Position numbers and translations under genes: made by a program. A stretch of 24,548 bases of DNA, taken from a virus. Shown here piece by piece: positions 1 through 7,567 of the stretch (positions are counted from its first letter, which is position 1; each line of letters starts with the position of its first letter). Under the pieces are notes generated by a model, which made no database searches, was not told where the DNA came from, and was given only the letters and a program-made list of their open reading frames with translations. The stretch lies in IMG/VR virus record IMGVR_UViG_3300010160_000214, positions 1 to 24,548 of that record; one strand, given 5' to 3'.

Positions 1-17
1 GATGAGGAGAAGAACAC

Positions 18-191
18 ATGACATACGAGGAGTTTCAAGAATATGTACGTGCCAAGTGTTTGTACGAAACAATTTATAGCGATAGCGATGGGCGGGAAAT
101 ACTGATCATTCGGATGCTAGATGCGTATGCGCTGATGAACAGAATGCCAAAGCATTGGATGGAAGCGGATAGAAAGGAGCGCATGAAATGA
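18..191 (+). CDS. Small hypothetical protein, 57 aa
   Basis: Short acidic/basic mixed protein beginning MTYEEFQEYVRAK, with no motif I recognise. The start is supported by an AGGAG ribosome binding site at about 5-9. The stop TGA (189-191) overlaps the next ATG (188) as ATGA, so the two are translationally coupled. The mostly charged, helical composition suggests a soluble cytoplasmic protein. It is the first complete gene of the four-gene rightward cluster that runs off the left edge of the window, so it is probably the distal part of an early or middle operon. Function unknown. Confidence 0.65.
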   Translation: MTYEEFQEYVRAKCLYETIYSDSDGREILIIRMLDAYALMNRMPKHWMEADRKERMK

Positions 192-349
192 GCATCTGGG
201 ATAGCTTGAAGGAAGAAAAATTGATGGACTGGGGCATCGTGGACAGGCACAGAAAACGTGCCTACGGTGAAGGGTTCCGTGATGGTATTTTAGTGGGTAG
301 TCTGATTGTCGTAGGTCTTGGAGGAGTGCTGGCGCTATGGATAAAGTAA
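188..349 (+). CDS. Small single-span membrane protein, 53 aa
   Basis: The protein begins MSIWDSLKEEK. A charged N-terminal half (about residues 8-32) is followed by one hydrophobic segment at about residues 34-51 (ILVGSLIVVGLGGVLALW), ending in IK. A tail-anchored or single-span inner-membrane protein is the simplest reading. It overlaps its upstream neighbour by ATGA and the downstream gene by 13 bases. I do not recognise the family, and its size gives no safe functional call. Small membrane proteins in phage operons are often regulators of lysis or superinfection, but nothing here proves that. Confidence 0.6.
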   Translation: MSIWDSLKEEKLMDWGIVDRHRKRAYGEGFRDGILVGSLIVVGLGGVLALWIK

Positions 350-636
350 GTGATACGGGCCTGATTGAACGGTTGCGCTACATTGCTGATACCGATGACG
401 GACGGTTTAGCGGGATTGACCACACGCTGAATGAAGCCGCCAACGAACTCGCCGCCGCACAAGCGCGAAGCAACCTGCTTGCCTGTGCGTTGAGATCGCT
501 GTTGTCAAAATGCGCCTGTTGCGGCGGGACAGGCGAGGTAGGCACTGGGATAATACAAATGGAGCACCCAGCCATGATGTCGTGCTTTGTGTGCGCGGGT
601 GAGCGCGGGATATTGTTGAAGGAGTGCGGGAAATGA
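337..636 (+). CDS. Putative zinc-ribbon protein, 99 aa
   Basis: The N-terminal half (residues 1-50) is helical and charged. The C-terminal half carries two CxxC pairs, C59-x2-C62 followed by GGTG, and C83-x2-C86 followed by AGERG. This is the pattern of a small zinc ribbon resembling one DnaJ-type CxxCxGxG repeat unit. The zinc binding is inferred from the spacing only. A GGAGGAG ribosome binding site lies at 320-326, about 10 bases before the ATG. The gene overlaps the previous one by 13 bases and the next by ATGA (633-636). Proteins of this design are common as unassigned phage early proteins; partner and substrate are unknown. Confidence 0.75.
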   Translation: MDKVSDTGLIERLRYIADTDDGRFSGIDHTLNEAANELAAAQARSNLLACALRSLLSKCACCGGTGEVGTGIIQMEHPAMMSCFVCAGERGILLKECGK

Positions 637-887
637 ACCTGACACCTTTACTAGCTTTTTCAACACTGGAATTCTGCATAATCGTCGCATTTATTTTTGG
701 TTACTTTCACATGGAAAAGAAAGAAAACCAAATGCGCGAGGATTGGAACGAGGACTTGATCGACTTGGGTATTGCTTGGCGCTTATACGTTAAATCAATC
801 GGCGGGGATTGGAACGTCTACGTCAAGAGCCGGCGCCGGTTTTACGAGCAGTTTAATGCAGGGGAAAATTCCCGCCCACGGGATTAA
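633..887 (+). CDS. Small membrane-anchored protein, 84 aa
   Basis: One hydrophobic segment covers about residues 5-25, followed by a charged soluble tail with several aromatics. A GTG at 624 would add three residues, but the ATG at 633 is chosen because it forms the same ATGA stop/start overlap seen between the preceding genes. The last 35 bases overlap, tail to tail, the end of the leftward late operon. Topology is probably N-out or N-in single span with a cytoplasmic basic tail (RRRF near the end). No family recognised. Confidence 0.65.
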   Translation: MNLTPLLAFSTLEFCIIVAFIFGYFHMEKKENQMREDWNEDLIDLGIAWRLYVKSIGGDWNVYVKSRRRFYEQFNAGENSRPRD

Positions 888-1383
888 GCGCACCCGCCGG
901 CGCAGCGGAGAAGGATTCTGTGCCGACAGGCACATGATCGCCGTTCCACGGGCTTTCGTTGATCGGGCCGTAGCAGGAGGCCAACTTCACGCCGTTGACG
1001 GGTTTAGCCTGGATTTCGCAACTGAACGACCACATATTCGACATGCCGGATTCTTTGGTTGTTACAAATTTAGTTACCGTCATTGCAGTGACCGCCCAGG
1101 TAGGCGCTTGCGGGTAGCTGGTGATGGTTGAGAACAGGCTCCAGACTTTACCCGGCGCGGCCTTGCAGGAGCCGTTCATCAGCGACAGGTCGGCAATGCC
1201 TTTGCCGGTCAGGATTGGACAAACCGCCACGCCCTCGGCAAACTTTTTTCCGTTGACTACGATCGTCTTGCCGGTCGGCGTTGTGCTGGACGCAGCGCAC
1301 AGGGCAAATTGGCCGTTACAGATAGCCAGGTCCATAGCCTGCGCTGAACCGACCATCAGTGCAAAAATAAGTAGGGTTTTCAT
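853..1383 (-). CDS. Secreted six-cysteine protein at the end of the lysis operon, 176 aa
   Basis: Residues 1-16 (MKTLLIFALMVGSAQA) form a classical Sec signal peptide with an AQA cleavage site. The mature part has exactly six cysteines (22, 29, 55, 73, 122, 137), enough for three disulfides, and no transmembrane segment. It is therefore predicted to be periplasmic or released. The start codon overlaps the muramidase stop by four bases, so it is co-translated with the lysis genes. I have an impression of similar proteins at this place in other phages of proteobacteria, but know no function. Options are an envelope-damaging lysis factor, a protein that modifies the dying host or its neighbours, or a lysogenic conversion factor. 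The 3' end overlaps the opposite-strand gene at 853-887. Confidence 0.8.
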   Translation of the reverse strand: MKTLLIFALMVGSAQAMDLAICNGQFALCAASSTTPTGKTIVVNGKKFAEGVAVCPILTGKGIADLSLMNGSCKAAPGKVWSLFSTITSYPQAPTWAVTAMTVTKFVTTKESGMSNMWSFSCEIQAKPVNGVKLASCYGPINESPWNGDHVPVGTESFSAAPAGALNPVGGNFPLH

Positions 1384-1892
1384 GCGATCATTCCTTCTGC
1401 GGTTTGTTTGACTTCAGAAACCCGGCGCAGCCATCCTTTGCCAAATACGTCAAACGTCTGCAAGCCACGGTAAAAGTGCTCTTTTGCCGCGCTAAATTTT
1501 TCTAGGAAGTGATCAGGATCGGCGTTGACCGACACGCCGATCGTGGCCGGCCCGACAATGCCGTCTGCGGCTGTTCCTAGCGCCGCCTGCATGGTTTTGG
1601 ACGCCCTGCTGACGCCAGCGTTCACCGCGAAGTCAAAGACCGCGTAATCGACGCCTAGTGGCAATTCATCACACTTGCAGGCATCCCAATACCGCGTCTT
1701 GTAAAACGGCGCCACAATCTCGGGCGTCAATCCGCGCATCTCGGCCTCGTCAACCGGGTGCCCGACATAGGCTTCCCACGCTTTTTTAGTCACGCCTAAG
1801 TTAGTCATGCCGCCGAAGTCGGCGTTGTGATTGGAAAATCCACCTTCCGACTTCAGCACCAACGCCAAAGACGCCGGCCAGTTACTTAGCAT
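1380..1892 (-). CDS. Endolysin, glycoside hydrolase family 108 (N-acetylmuramidase), 170 aa
   Basis: Cuts the beta-1,4 glycan bond of peptidoglycan during host lysis. The GH108 signature is near the N-terminus: LKSEGGFSNHNADFGGMTNLGVT, with E16 the expected catalytic glutamate, followed by the conserved YWDAC region (residues 68-72). From about residue 90 the protein matches the family's C-terminal peptidoglycan-binding domain (NAGVSRASKTMQAALG and DGIVGPAT). Length is typical. There is no signal peptide or signal-anchor helix, so export depends on the holin upstream. Its start overlaps the preceding membrane-protein gene by 11 bases, and its stop overlaps the secreted protein by four. Confidence 0.93.
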   Translation of the reverse strand: MLSNWPASLALVLKSEGGFSNHNADFGGMTNLGVTKKAWEAYVGHPVDEAEMRGLTPEIVAPFYKTRYWDACKCDELPLGVDYAVFDFAVNAGVSRASKTMQAALGTAADGIVGPATIGVSVNADPDHFLEKFSAAKEHFYRGLQTFDVFGKGWLRRVSEVKQTAEGMIA

Positions 1893-2109
1893 TTTCTTCG
1901 CCTGAGTTTGAGAATTTTATACCCGCCAACAAGCCAATAAACCCGCCAATAATTGTCTGAAACGCGGGGGCTAGAAGCTTGAAAATGTCTTCGTTGTTCA
2001 CCTCTTTGTCGAACAAGCCAACGCACAGGGCAAACACCATTCCGACGATTACAATGCACAGCGTAAAGCTGACCATGACCGTCACAACAAATGTCAGCTT
2101 TTCTTTCAC
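1882..2109 (-). CDS. Two-span membrane protein of the lysis cassette, 75 aa
   Basis: Two hydrophobic segments, about residues 7-31 and 48-65, are separated by a short acidic loop (DKEVNNED). The C-terminus is acidic (NSGEENAK). It sits between the 3TM-type holin and the muramidase, overlapping both (four and eleven bases). The position suggests a second holin, an antiholin that tunes lysis timing, or an accessory lysis protein. The sequence itself only supports a small inner-membrane protein. The N-terminal MKEK and short polar termini fit an N-in/C-in hairpin. Confidence 0.78.
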   Translation of the reverse strand: MKEKLTFVVTVMVSFTLCIVIVGMVFALCVGLFDKEVNNEDIFKLLAPAFQTIIGGFIGLLAGIKFSNSGEENAK

Positions 2110-2540
2110 CGCTTGCCCTCGGCGCCCTTGACCTTCTCGACCGAGCGCATAACGCCTAGCCCCAACATGCCCATTAGAATCTGCATCGTCAGGTCGGTAT
2201 CTATGACCGGAAACTCACCGCCATAGCCAAACCAGACTTTAGCCGCAAACCGCGCAAACGGTTCGACCAGCGCAGCGTAGGCCAGCCCCGCACCGCACAC
2301 CCATCCGATAGCCGGGCGCCACCCCGCCACAAACCAGTTGGTAGATTTAGCTTCCTCGATGTTGGTCTGGATTTGCAGCTTTGCTAGATCGGTTTCTGCG
2401 GCAAGTTGCGCCAGTTCTCCGTTCTGCTGCATACGGGCAAGCTCTAGCGCCGCTGCGGCCTTCTGCGCCGGATCGGGCCATAAGCGGTCGATTAGACCTT
2501 TGCCTAAATCGAAGATGCCCGACAGCAAAAGTGGATTCAT
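2106..2540 (-). CDS. Phage holin, 3TM family, 144 aa
   Basis: The holin forms lesions in the inner membrane that release the endolysin. Residues 1-10 are hydrophobic, and a charged amphipathic helix follows (about 24-66, rich in Ala, Gln and Glu). The family signature region is at residues 67-95, containing TNWFVAGWRPAIGWVCG and the YAALVEPF end of that helix. A last membrane segment lies at about 117-133. This arrangement matches the 3TM-type holin family that usually precedes GH108 or similar endolysins. ATGA overlaps couple it to both neighbours. The C-terminus is basic, as expected of a cytoplasmic tail. Confidence 0.88.
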   Translation of the reverse strand: MNPLLLSGIFDLGKGLIDRLWPDPAQKAAAALELARMQQNGELAQLAAETDLAKLQIQTNIEEAKSTNWFVAGWRPAIGWVCGAGLAYAALVEPFARFAAKVWFGYGGEFPVIDTDLTMQILMGMLGLGVMRSVEKVKGAEGKR

Positions 2541-2770
2541 TTGTCTGCCTTGGCCTCTAGCTTCTCAAATATCTTTGCCAGCATCGCTTTGATGTCCCTA
2601 ATGTCCTCGCGGTAATCGCTACGCAGAACATATTCTTTCGGTAAGTCCTCGCGCAGCGAAGCAAGATCGGTTTTGAGTTCCTTAACCGCCGCCCACAATT
2701 CACGCGCAAACCAGCCAAGGACGGTAAAGCCGCCGCCGAGTAAAGCGTTTATTAGGTGCTGGTTTTCCAT
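2537..2770 (-). CDS. Membrane-anchored coiled-coil protein upstream of the holin, 77 aa
   Basis: A hydrophobic segment at about residues 6-23 is followed by heptad-like charged helices (24-42 and 52-75) broken by a proline at 44. The layout, an N-terminal anchor plus coiled coil, is that of an inner-membrane spanin subunit (Rz-like). Similar short proteins also occur beside 3TM holins without a proven role. I see no lipoprotein partner gene with a lipobox nested in or after it, so the spanin reading is weak. It stands 32 bases after the largest ejection protein gene and overlaps the holin by ATGA, so it begins the lysis cassette. Confidence 0.8.
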   Translation of the reverse strand: MENQHLINALLGGGFTVLGWFARELWAAVKELKTDLASLREDLPKEYVLRSDYREDIRDIKAMLAKIFEKLEAKADK

Positions 2771-2802
2771 TGGTAATATTCTTTTCGCGGTTGTGTTTTA
2801 AA

Positions 2803-5721
2803 CTACTGCGGGGCAAGAGCGTTTTGCGGTTGCGATTGTGAAAGCTGGTTAGCTAGCACACCACCAGTCAGCATATTTTGCCTGCGGGCGGTAGGAGTTT
2901 TTGACGCCGACGGTTCTACAATTTTAGGTTGCGCCTTGGCTTGCGCTTTAGCGATCATCGCCGCCGCCGAGGGGGAGTTAGCAAGCTCAACGCCAATTTG
3001 CGCGGCCAGCTTATCGTCCGTTAACCCCTTAAGCCTACGCATAACAAAATTCACTATGCTCCCGACGTGGCTTAAACTTGCCAATGCCGGGCCAACAGAC
3101 TCCGTAGCTAAATTTCCAACACCGCCGCCAGCGGCCACACCTTTTGTAGCTAACTTATCAAAGCTAATACCTCCGTCTATTTCGGCTTGTATTTTTTGCA
3201 CCGTTGCCCGGACTTCCGGCAACCCCTGGGTTAAATCGGCAACGCGCTGTTCTGTGCCCAACGCGTTTGCGGGCCGCGCCTTCTGCGCGTCGTCTATCAG
3301 CGAACGCACCCTAAAGGCTTCTTTAGCGTTAGCCATGATGCGTACGGCAGTAGCGGGATCGGCAGCGCGCAACGCAGCCATGATGGGCTTTTCGTTAGCC
3401 GTTAATTCCGCTAGCGTTTTTACGTCTTGCAACACACCGCGCGCTAACGCCGCTTTTGCAGGGTCGTCCATACGCTGAAGGACTTGCCCCATTGTCGCTT
3501 CATCTTTAACTACTTTTTTGCGTAGATCGGTAACGGATTTAAAATTTAATTCTCTAGTTATTGCGTTTAAAGCGTCGTTTTGCGTTTTAAATTCAGCGGT
3601 AATTTTGCCCGGTATAGCCGTACCTGTTGCCTTTAGTTCAGCGGCGGTTTGTTCTAACTTTTGCGCGCTGCCGCCAAGACTTTCCAGCCGTTGCGTCAGA
3701 CCCAAACCAGCCTTATCCAGCGCGGCCAATTCAAACTGATGCGCGTCCATCCAATCTTTATGTGGTTTCTTTCCAACAACAACCGCAGCGCGGTATTCAC
3801 CTTCTACGCCAGCTTTGATCGCTTGCAACGCCACGGGCGATTCACCAAACGCCGCAACCGCGCGAATAGCATCTTCTTCGCTGCTCAGTATTTTCTTTGT
3901 CACCGCGCTAGGCGCCAGTACTTGCGTGCCGGTGGCGCCTTCACGTTCTAGGTTAGCCACCCACCCTTTTAAGAACGGCTCGACTACCTTTGTCCGGTGC
4001 AACGTGCGGGCGTCTTTGTATAGCTGGTTAGCTTCTTTAGACACGCCAAGTTCAATAGCTTGTTCAGCCGCCGATTTAAGCTCCATTAAATTTTTGCGCG
4101 TCATGTTTGACAGAGAATCGGTATTTCCCCGAATAGACGCCAAATCGGTGTTCAAGGCTTTTATCAGCTTATCTGCGCCTTCTAACGTCACCATTGCGGG
4201 CACAGGTGCGGGGGGCAGCGCGCCCGGTGCGGCGGGCGGGGCGCCAGGCACAGGTTCTGGCACCTTAGACCCATACATCCGCAAGGCTTCTGCGGTATAC
4301 GGTGCAATCCGCGCGTCAAGTTGCGTAGACGGATCGGCGGCTAATTTCTTGGCCGCAGCTTCTACCGGCGCAAAACTAAACGGTTCAGTTGATTTTTCAA
4401 ACGCCGCCTTATACGCGGGTTTAACTATATCAGTGCGCGCGGTCTGCTCTAAGGCTTTGCGCTCAGTCGTAAGCGTTTGACCGACTTGCATCTGGCGGGG
4501 GTTTAACACGCTTGCAGTTAGTTGATTTTGTTGCTGCGCCAACGCGGTTTCAGCGGCTTGTTGTTCAGCCGTTAGCACCCCCGTTCTTGCGGCTTGTTGC
4601 CCCGCCAACGCGGCTTGTTCTTGCGACAACGCGGTGTTTACCGCAGTGTAAGGTAGTTCAGGCGCGCCGGCGCTAGGCGGCAAATTAGCTTCGTTAAGTG
4701 CGTTAAGGTTTGTGCTAGCACCCGCTAGCTGATTGGCTTGGCCTTGCTTTAGCGCCAGTTCTCTTGCGCTATAAATGCCCGCCAACGCGGTGTTAGCGTT
4801 TTGCGATGTTTTAGCCATTGCGGCTAACCCTGGGCTGTTCAACGCAACCGCGACTTGTTCGATGGTCATGCCCTGCTCTAGCATTGCTATTGCCTGGCTC
4901 ATCTTGGCAATATCGGGCGTGCCCTTAACGGGGTCGGAAGTAAACGCGGCGGTAATAGCGCGGTTTTTTATCGCTTCCGCGCCGCCGGGGAGCGCCGGTT
5001 CTATAAGGTTATACCCTACGCCGGCTACTTTTTTTACCGCGCCGGCGCCTAAGTCTACCGCCCGCTGAACACCGGGCACGGCCAACGCCATATTTCCGGT
5101 TACACGCGCTACCGGGCCAACCGCTGCTAACGGGTTTGTGTATTGCCCCGCTGCGCTTAACACTTTGCCGGTCGTGGACAACGCGCCGGAAGTGCTAGCG
5201 GCGGCTTCCATACCCGGAAGCCCCGCCATAGCGCCGGCCACGATCGGACCGCGCGAAGCAACACCCAACCGCGTTGCTGCCGCGCCACCACCGGTAAATA
5301 GGATTGAAAGGTCTGCCACCGCGCCTACGGGATCATTGTAAAGCGTAGTTTTTATTTTTTCCCACGAACCATATCGTTCTTTAAGAAAACCACCCATTGC
5401 ATTAGCGGCATCAACAGCGCGCTTAACAGACGCTGCTTTTTCAGGGCTGTCGCCTGAGTTAACAAAATCAACAACGGCTTTTGGTAACGCGTTTTGTGCG
5501 GCACCCGCACCAATATCCAATATACCTCTAGCCGTGTCGATAGGACTCATAACCATACCGGCTATACCTTCGGCCAAACGACCCACAGAGGAAGGTATAT
5601 TCGATACAAAACCACCGACACTACGGCCCGAGGGCACTCCAGACTCTGACGCAGGCCGCGCGGTGTTAAGGTCAAACCCACCCGACGCAGCAGGTTTGGC
5701 TGTGTTGAGATCAAAAGCCAT
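2803..5721 (-). CDS. Large internal virion / DNA ejection protein, 972 aa
   Basis: Last and largest of three consecutive ejection-type genes, in the place of P22 gp16 but much longer (P22 gp16 is about 609 aa). The N-terminus carries a duplicated nonapeptide, FDLNTAKPA (residues 3-11) and FDLNTARPA (16-24). Next is a long Gly/Ala-rich, weakly hydrophobic region (about 35-230) that could insert into membrane. Ala/Gln/Glu-rich helices are interrupted by a Pro-rich linker (PVPGAPPAAPGALPPAP, around residue 495). A C-terminal helical part ends in a Gln/Ser-rich tail. I see no transglycosylase or peptidase motif. The start ATG overlaps the preceding stop as TAATG. The inferred role is transfer into the host envelope at infection to form part of the DNA channel. 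Confidence 0.82.
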   Translation of the reverse strand: MAFDLNTAKPAASGGFDLNTARPASESGVPSGRSVGGFVSNIPSSVGRLAEGIAGMVMSPIDTARGILDIGAGAAQNALPKAVVDFVNSGDSPEKAASVKRAVDAANAMGGFLKERYGSWEKIKTTLYNDPVGAVADLSILFTGGGAAATRLGVASRGPIVAGAMAGLPGMEAAASTSGALSTTGKVLSAAGQYTNPLAAVGPVARVTGNMALAVPGVQRAVDLGAGAVKKVAGVGYNLIEPALPGGAEAIKNRAITAAFTSDPVKGTPDIAKMSQAIAMLEQGMTIEQVAVALNSPGLAAMAKTSQNANTALAGIYSARELALKQGQANQLAGASTNLNALNEANLPPSAGAPELPYTAVNTALSQEQAALAGQQAARTGVLTAEQQAAETALAQQQNQLTASVLNPRQMQVGQTLTTERKALEQTARTDIVKPAYKAAFEKSTEPFSFAPVEAAAKKLAADPSTQLDARIAPYTAEALRMYGSKVPEPVPGAPPAAPGALPPAPVPAMVTLEGADKLIKALNTDLASIRGNTDSLSNMTRKNLMELKSAAEQAIELGVSKEANQLYKDARTLHRTKVVEPFLKGWVANLEREGATGTQVLAPSAVTKKILSSEEDAIRAVAAFGESPVALQAIKAGVEGEYRAAVVVGKKPHKDWMDAHQFELAALDKAGLGLTQRLESLGGSAQKLEQTAAELKATGTAIPGKITAEFKTQNDALNAITRELNFKSVTDLRKKVVKDEATMGQVLQRMDDPAKAALARGVLQDVKTLAELTANEKPIMAALRAADPATAVRIMANAKEAFRVRSLIDDAQKARPANALGTEQRVADLTQGLPEVRATVQKIQAEIDGGISFDKLATKGVAAGGGVGNLATESVGPALASLSHVGSIVNFVMRRLKGLTDDKLAAQIGVELANSPSAAAMIAKAQAKAQPKIVEPSASKTPTARRQNMLTGGVLANQLSQSQPQNALAPQ

Positions 5722-7556
5722 TATTGCGCCTCTTTGAATGATTTGCGATCCGGGCTAACCCATGCGGTATTGCCCGCCGCATCCGTTTCAAACGTCCAAT
5801 TTGCGCCTACGCCGGCAGGTCTTGCAGCGGTGGGCGGCGGCGCAACCGCTGGCGCGTTTTGACTTGGTGCTAACGCAGCCCGTGTTTGCGGGGTTAAGTA
5901 ACGTTGTTGAAAATTTGTTTTTCCGGTAGCGGCGCTATACTGCTGCTCTAAACCACCTAACTGACCACCCAATAGTTCTTTGTATTGTTTAATTACACCC
6001 TGTAACTGCGCGGGCGACGATTTTGCCATGATGGTATCTTTAAGTGCTTTACGATCCGCTAGCGCGCCTACACCGGGAACCACCGCTGCAACAATTTCAT
6101 CGGCAACTAATTCTTTAACCGCGTTAAAATTGGTAGGCGCAGCTTTTCCTGTTTCGCGTTGCCACGCTTGTTTGAACTGGTTAAACACGCGTATATCGCC
6201 TGAATTCAACGCCGCCGCTGCGGTGTCTAGGGTTGCCAAATGGCTTACCGCTACGTTAAGCGAACGTGTCTTATCACCTTGCTTGCCGGTGCCGAATGAT
6301 TTTTCAGCCGTTGTTTGTAGCCCATAATCGCGCGCGTTGTATTCGGGGTTAAGTTTCATTACCGCGTTCATAATCTTATCCGCGTTAATACCCGTAGCCG
6401 GCGGTAGATTGCCGTTGGCTATATTTTCAGCGCGCGTAGCGTCTACATCGGTAAGCGTTTGTCTTGCCGCTATGCGTGCGTTGGCTAGATACTGTGTTCT
6501 GGCGCCGGCCTGTTCAATACCGGTGTTTGTAAAGTCAATCTCTGGATTGGCTTTAAGTAACTTGGCGAACATCGGTGCAGACGTGCTATTTAACCGATCA
6601 ACCGGTATACGACCACTGGCAACCCCTTGGGCAACCAGTTCAATATCTGCGGGGTCAACCAAACCAAGTTTAGGTGCGTCTTGTGCTAGCTTAAGACGAG
6701 CTTGCGCTACGCTAAGCTGCCCACCGGCAATATTGGCTAGTCTGTTTAACCGTTCGGCTTCCCGTTCTAACGCCGCAATTTCGGCGGGCGGCGCGTTGCG
6801 CGCTTTTGCCGCTGCAATATCTACTTGCAACTTAGCTAACGGCGATTGCGGGACCGCACCTTCGCTGCCAGAAACAATAGTGGCAGGGCCGCCCATACCG
6901 GGTACAGATATTACGCGTGCTTTACCATCTACGGTTTGCGATAAGTTTTGCGATTTATTCATTTCCGCAAATTTTTCTACGCCTAGTTTAGACTCGTTAA
7001 TGAGCTGTTCCAAACCGCCAGGTTGTTGTAGCGCGGCGTTAATCCGCGTGCGGGATTGCTCCATAGTTACGCCCCGAGCTGCAAGTAACGGGCCGAGAAC
7101 AGGGTCAGCATGATTGGCTTCGTGCCAAGTAATGTATTGTTGCGCCGCGCCAGAATCGGCGGGGTTAATGCCTTCCAACATACTGCGGGACTGTTTAAGT
7201 TTGTCTTCAGCTAATTTAACTTTTGCATTGGCAAGCGCAATAGGCTGAAGGGCAAGTTCGCCTTCAGTTTTTCTTTGCGTTAAGCCAGATGTTAGTAAAT
7301 CGTTAGCTTCTTTGACTTTACCGACGCTACGCAACACAGCAGCTTGTTTTTCAAGAGTATCCGCACCTTGCAAACCGGCTAGCATCCGATTTGTCAGTTC
7401 ATCTTCCCGCTTTGCTTTGCCCAAAGTGTATTGAGCCAGCGCGTTCTGATTTTCCTGCGCCCGAGCCACCGCCGCTTGATCCATACCCGACGCAAACGCA
7501 TTACCAATCGACTGCGAGCCGGGCGGAGTCAATAGTCCAAAATTAAGTTCAGCCAT
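5721..7556 (-). CDS. Internal virion / DNA ejection protein, 611 aa
   Basis: Almost entirely Ala-, Gln-, Leu- and Lys/Glu-rich helix with long coiled-coil stretches (roughly residues 20-130 and 230-300), the usual look of P22 gp20-type ejection proteins. A Pro/Ala-rich linker near residue 565-580 leads to a small C-terminal beta motif containing WTFETDAAGNTAWVSPD. There is no signal peptide and no enzymatic motif. It sits between the 246-residue and 972-residue ejection proteins, in P22-like order gp7-gp20-gp16. The assignment rests on order, size and composition, not on a catalytic or binding signature. The start is the ATG at 7556, 11 bases after the upstream stop. Confidence 0.8.
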   Translation of the reverse strand: MAELNFGLLTPPGSQSIGNAFASGMDQAAVARAQENQNALAQYTLGKAKREDELTNRMLAGLQGADTLEKQAAVLRSVGKVKEANDLLTSGLTQRKTEGELALQPIALANAKVKLAEDKLKQSRSMLEGINPADSGAAQQYITWHEANHADPVLGPLLAARGVTMEQSRTRINAALQQPGGLEQLINESKLGVEKFAEMNKSQNLSQTVDGKARVISVPGMGGPATIVSGSEGAVPQSPLAKLQVDIAAAKARNAPPAEIAALEREAERLNRLANIAGGQLSVAQARLKLAQDAPKLGLVDPADIELVAQGVASGRIPVDRLNSTSAPMFAKLLKANPEIDFTNTGIEQAGARTQYLANARIAARQTLTDVDATRAENIANGNLPPATGINADKIMNAVMKLNPEYNARDYGLQTTAEKSFGTGKQGDKTRSLNVAVSHLATLDTAAAALNSGDIRVFNQFKQAWQRETGKAAPTNFNAVKELVADEIVAAVVPGVGALADRKALKDTIMAKSSPAQLQGVIKQYKELLGGQLGGLEQQYSAATGKTNFQQRYLTPQTRAALAPSQNAPAVAPPPTAARPAGVGANWTFETDAAGNTAWVSPDRKSFKEAQ

Positions 7557-7567
7557 GATTTAACTTT

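Noticed and set aside
830-839. CCGGCGCCGG palindrome followed by TTTT, resembling a terminator
   Set aside because: A 10-base palindrome without a loop cannot form a useful stem, and it lies within the coding region of the 84-residue protein.
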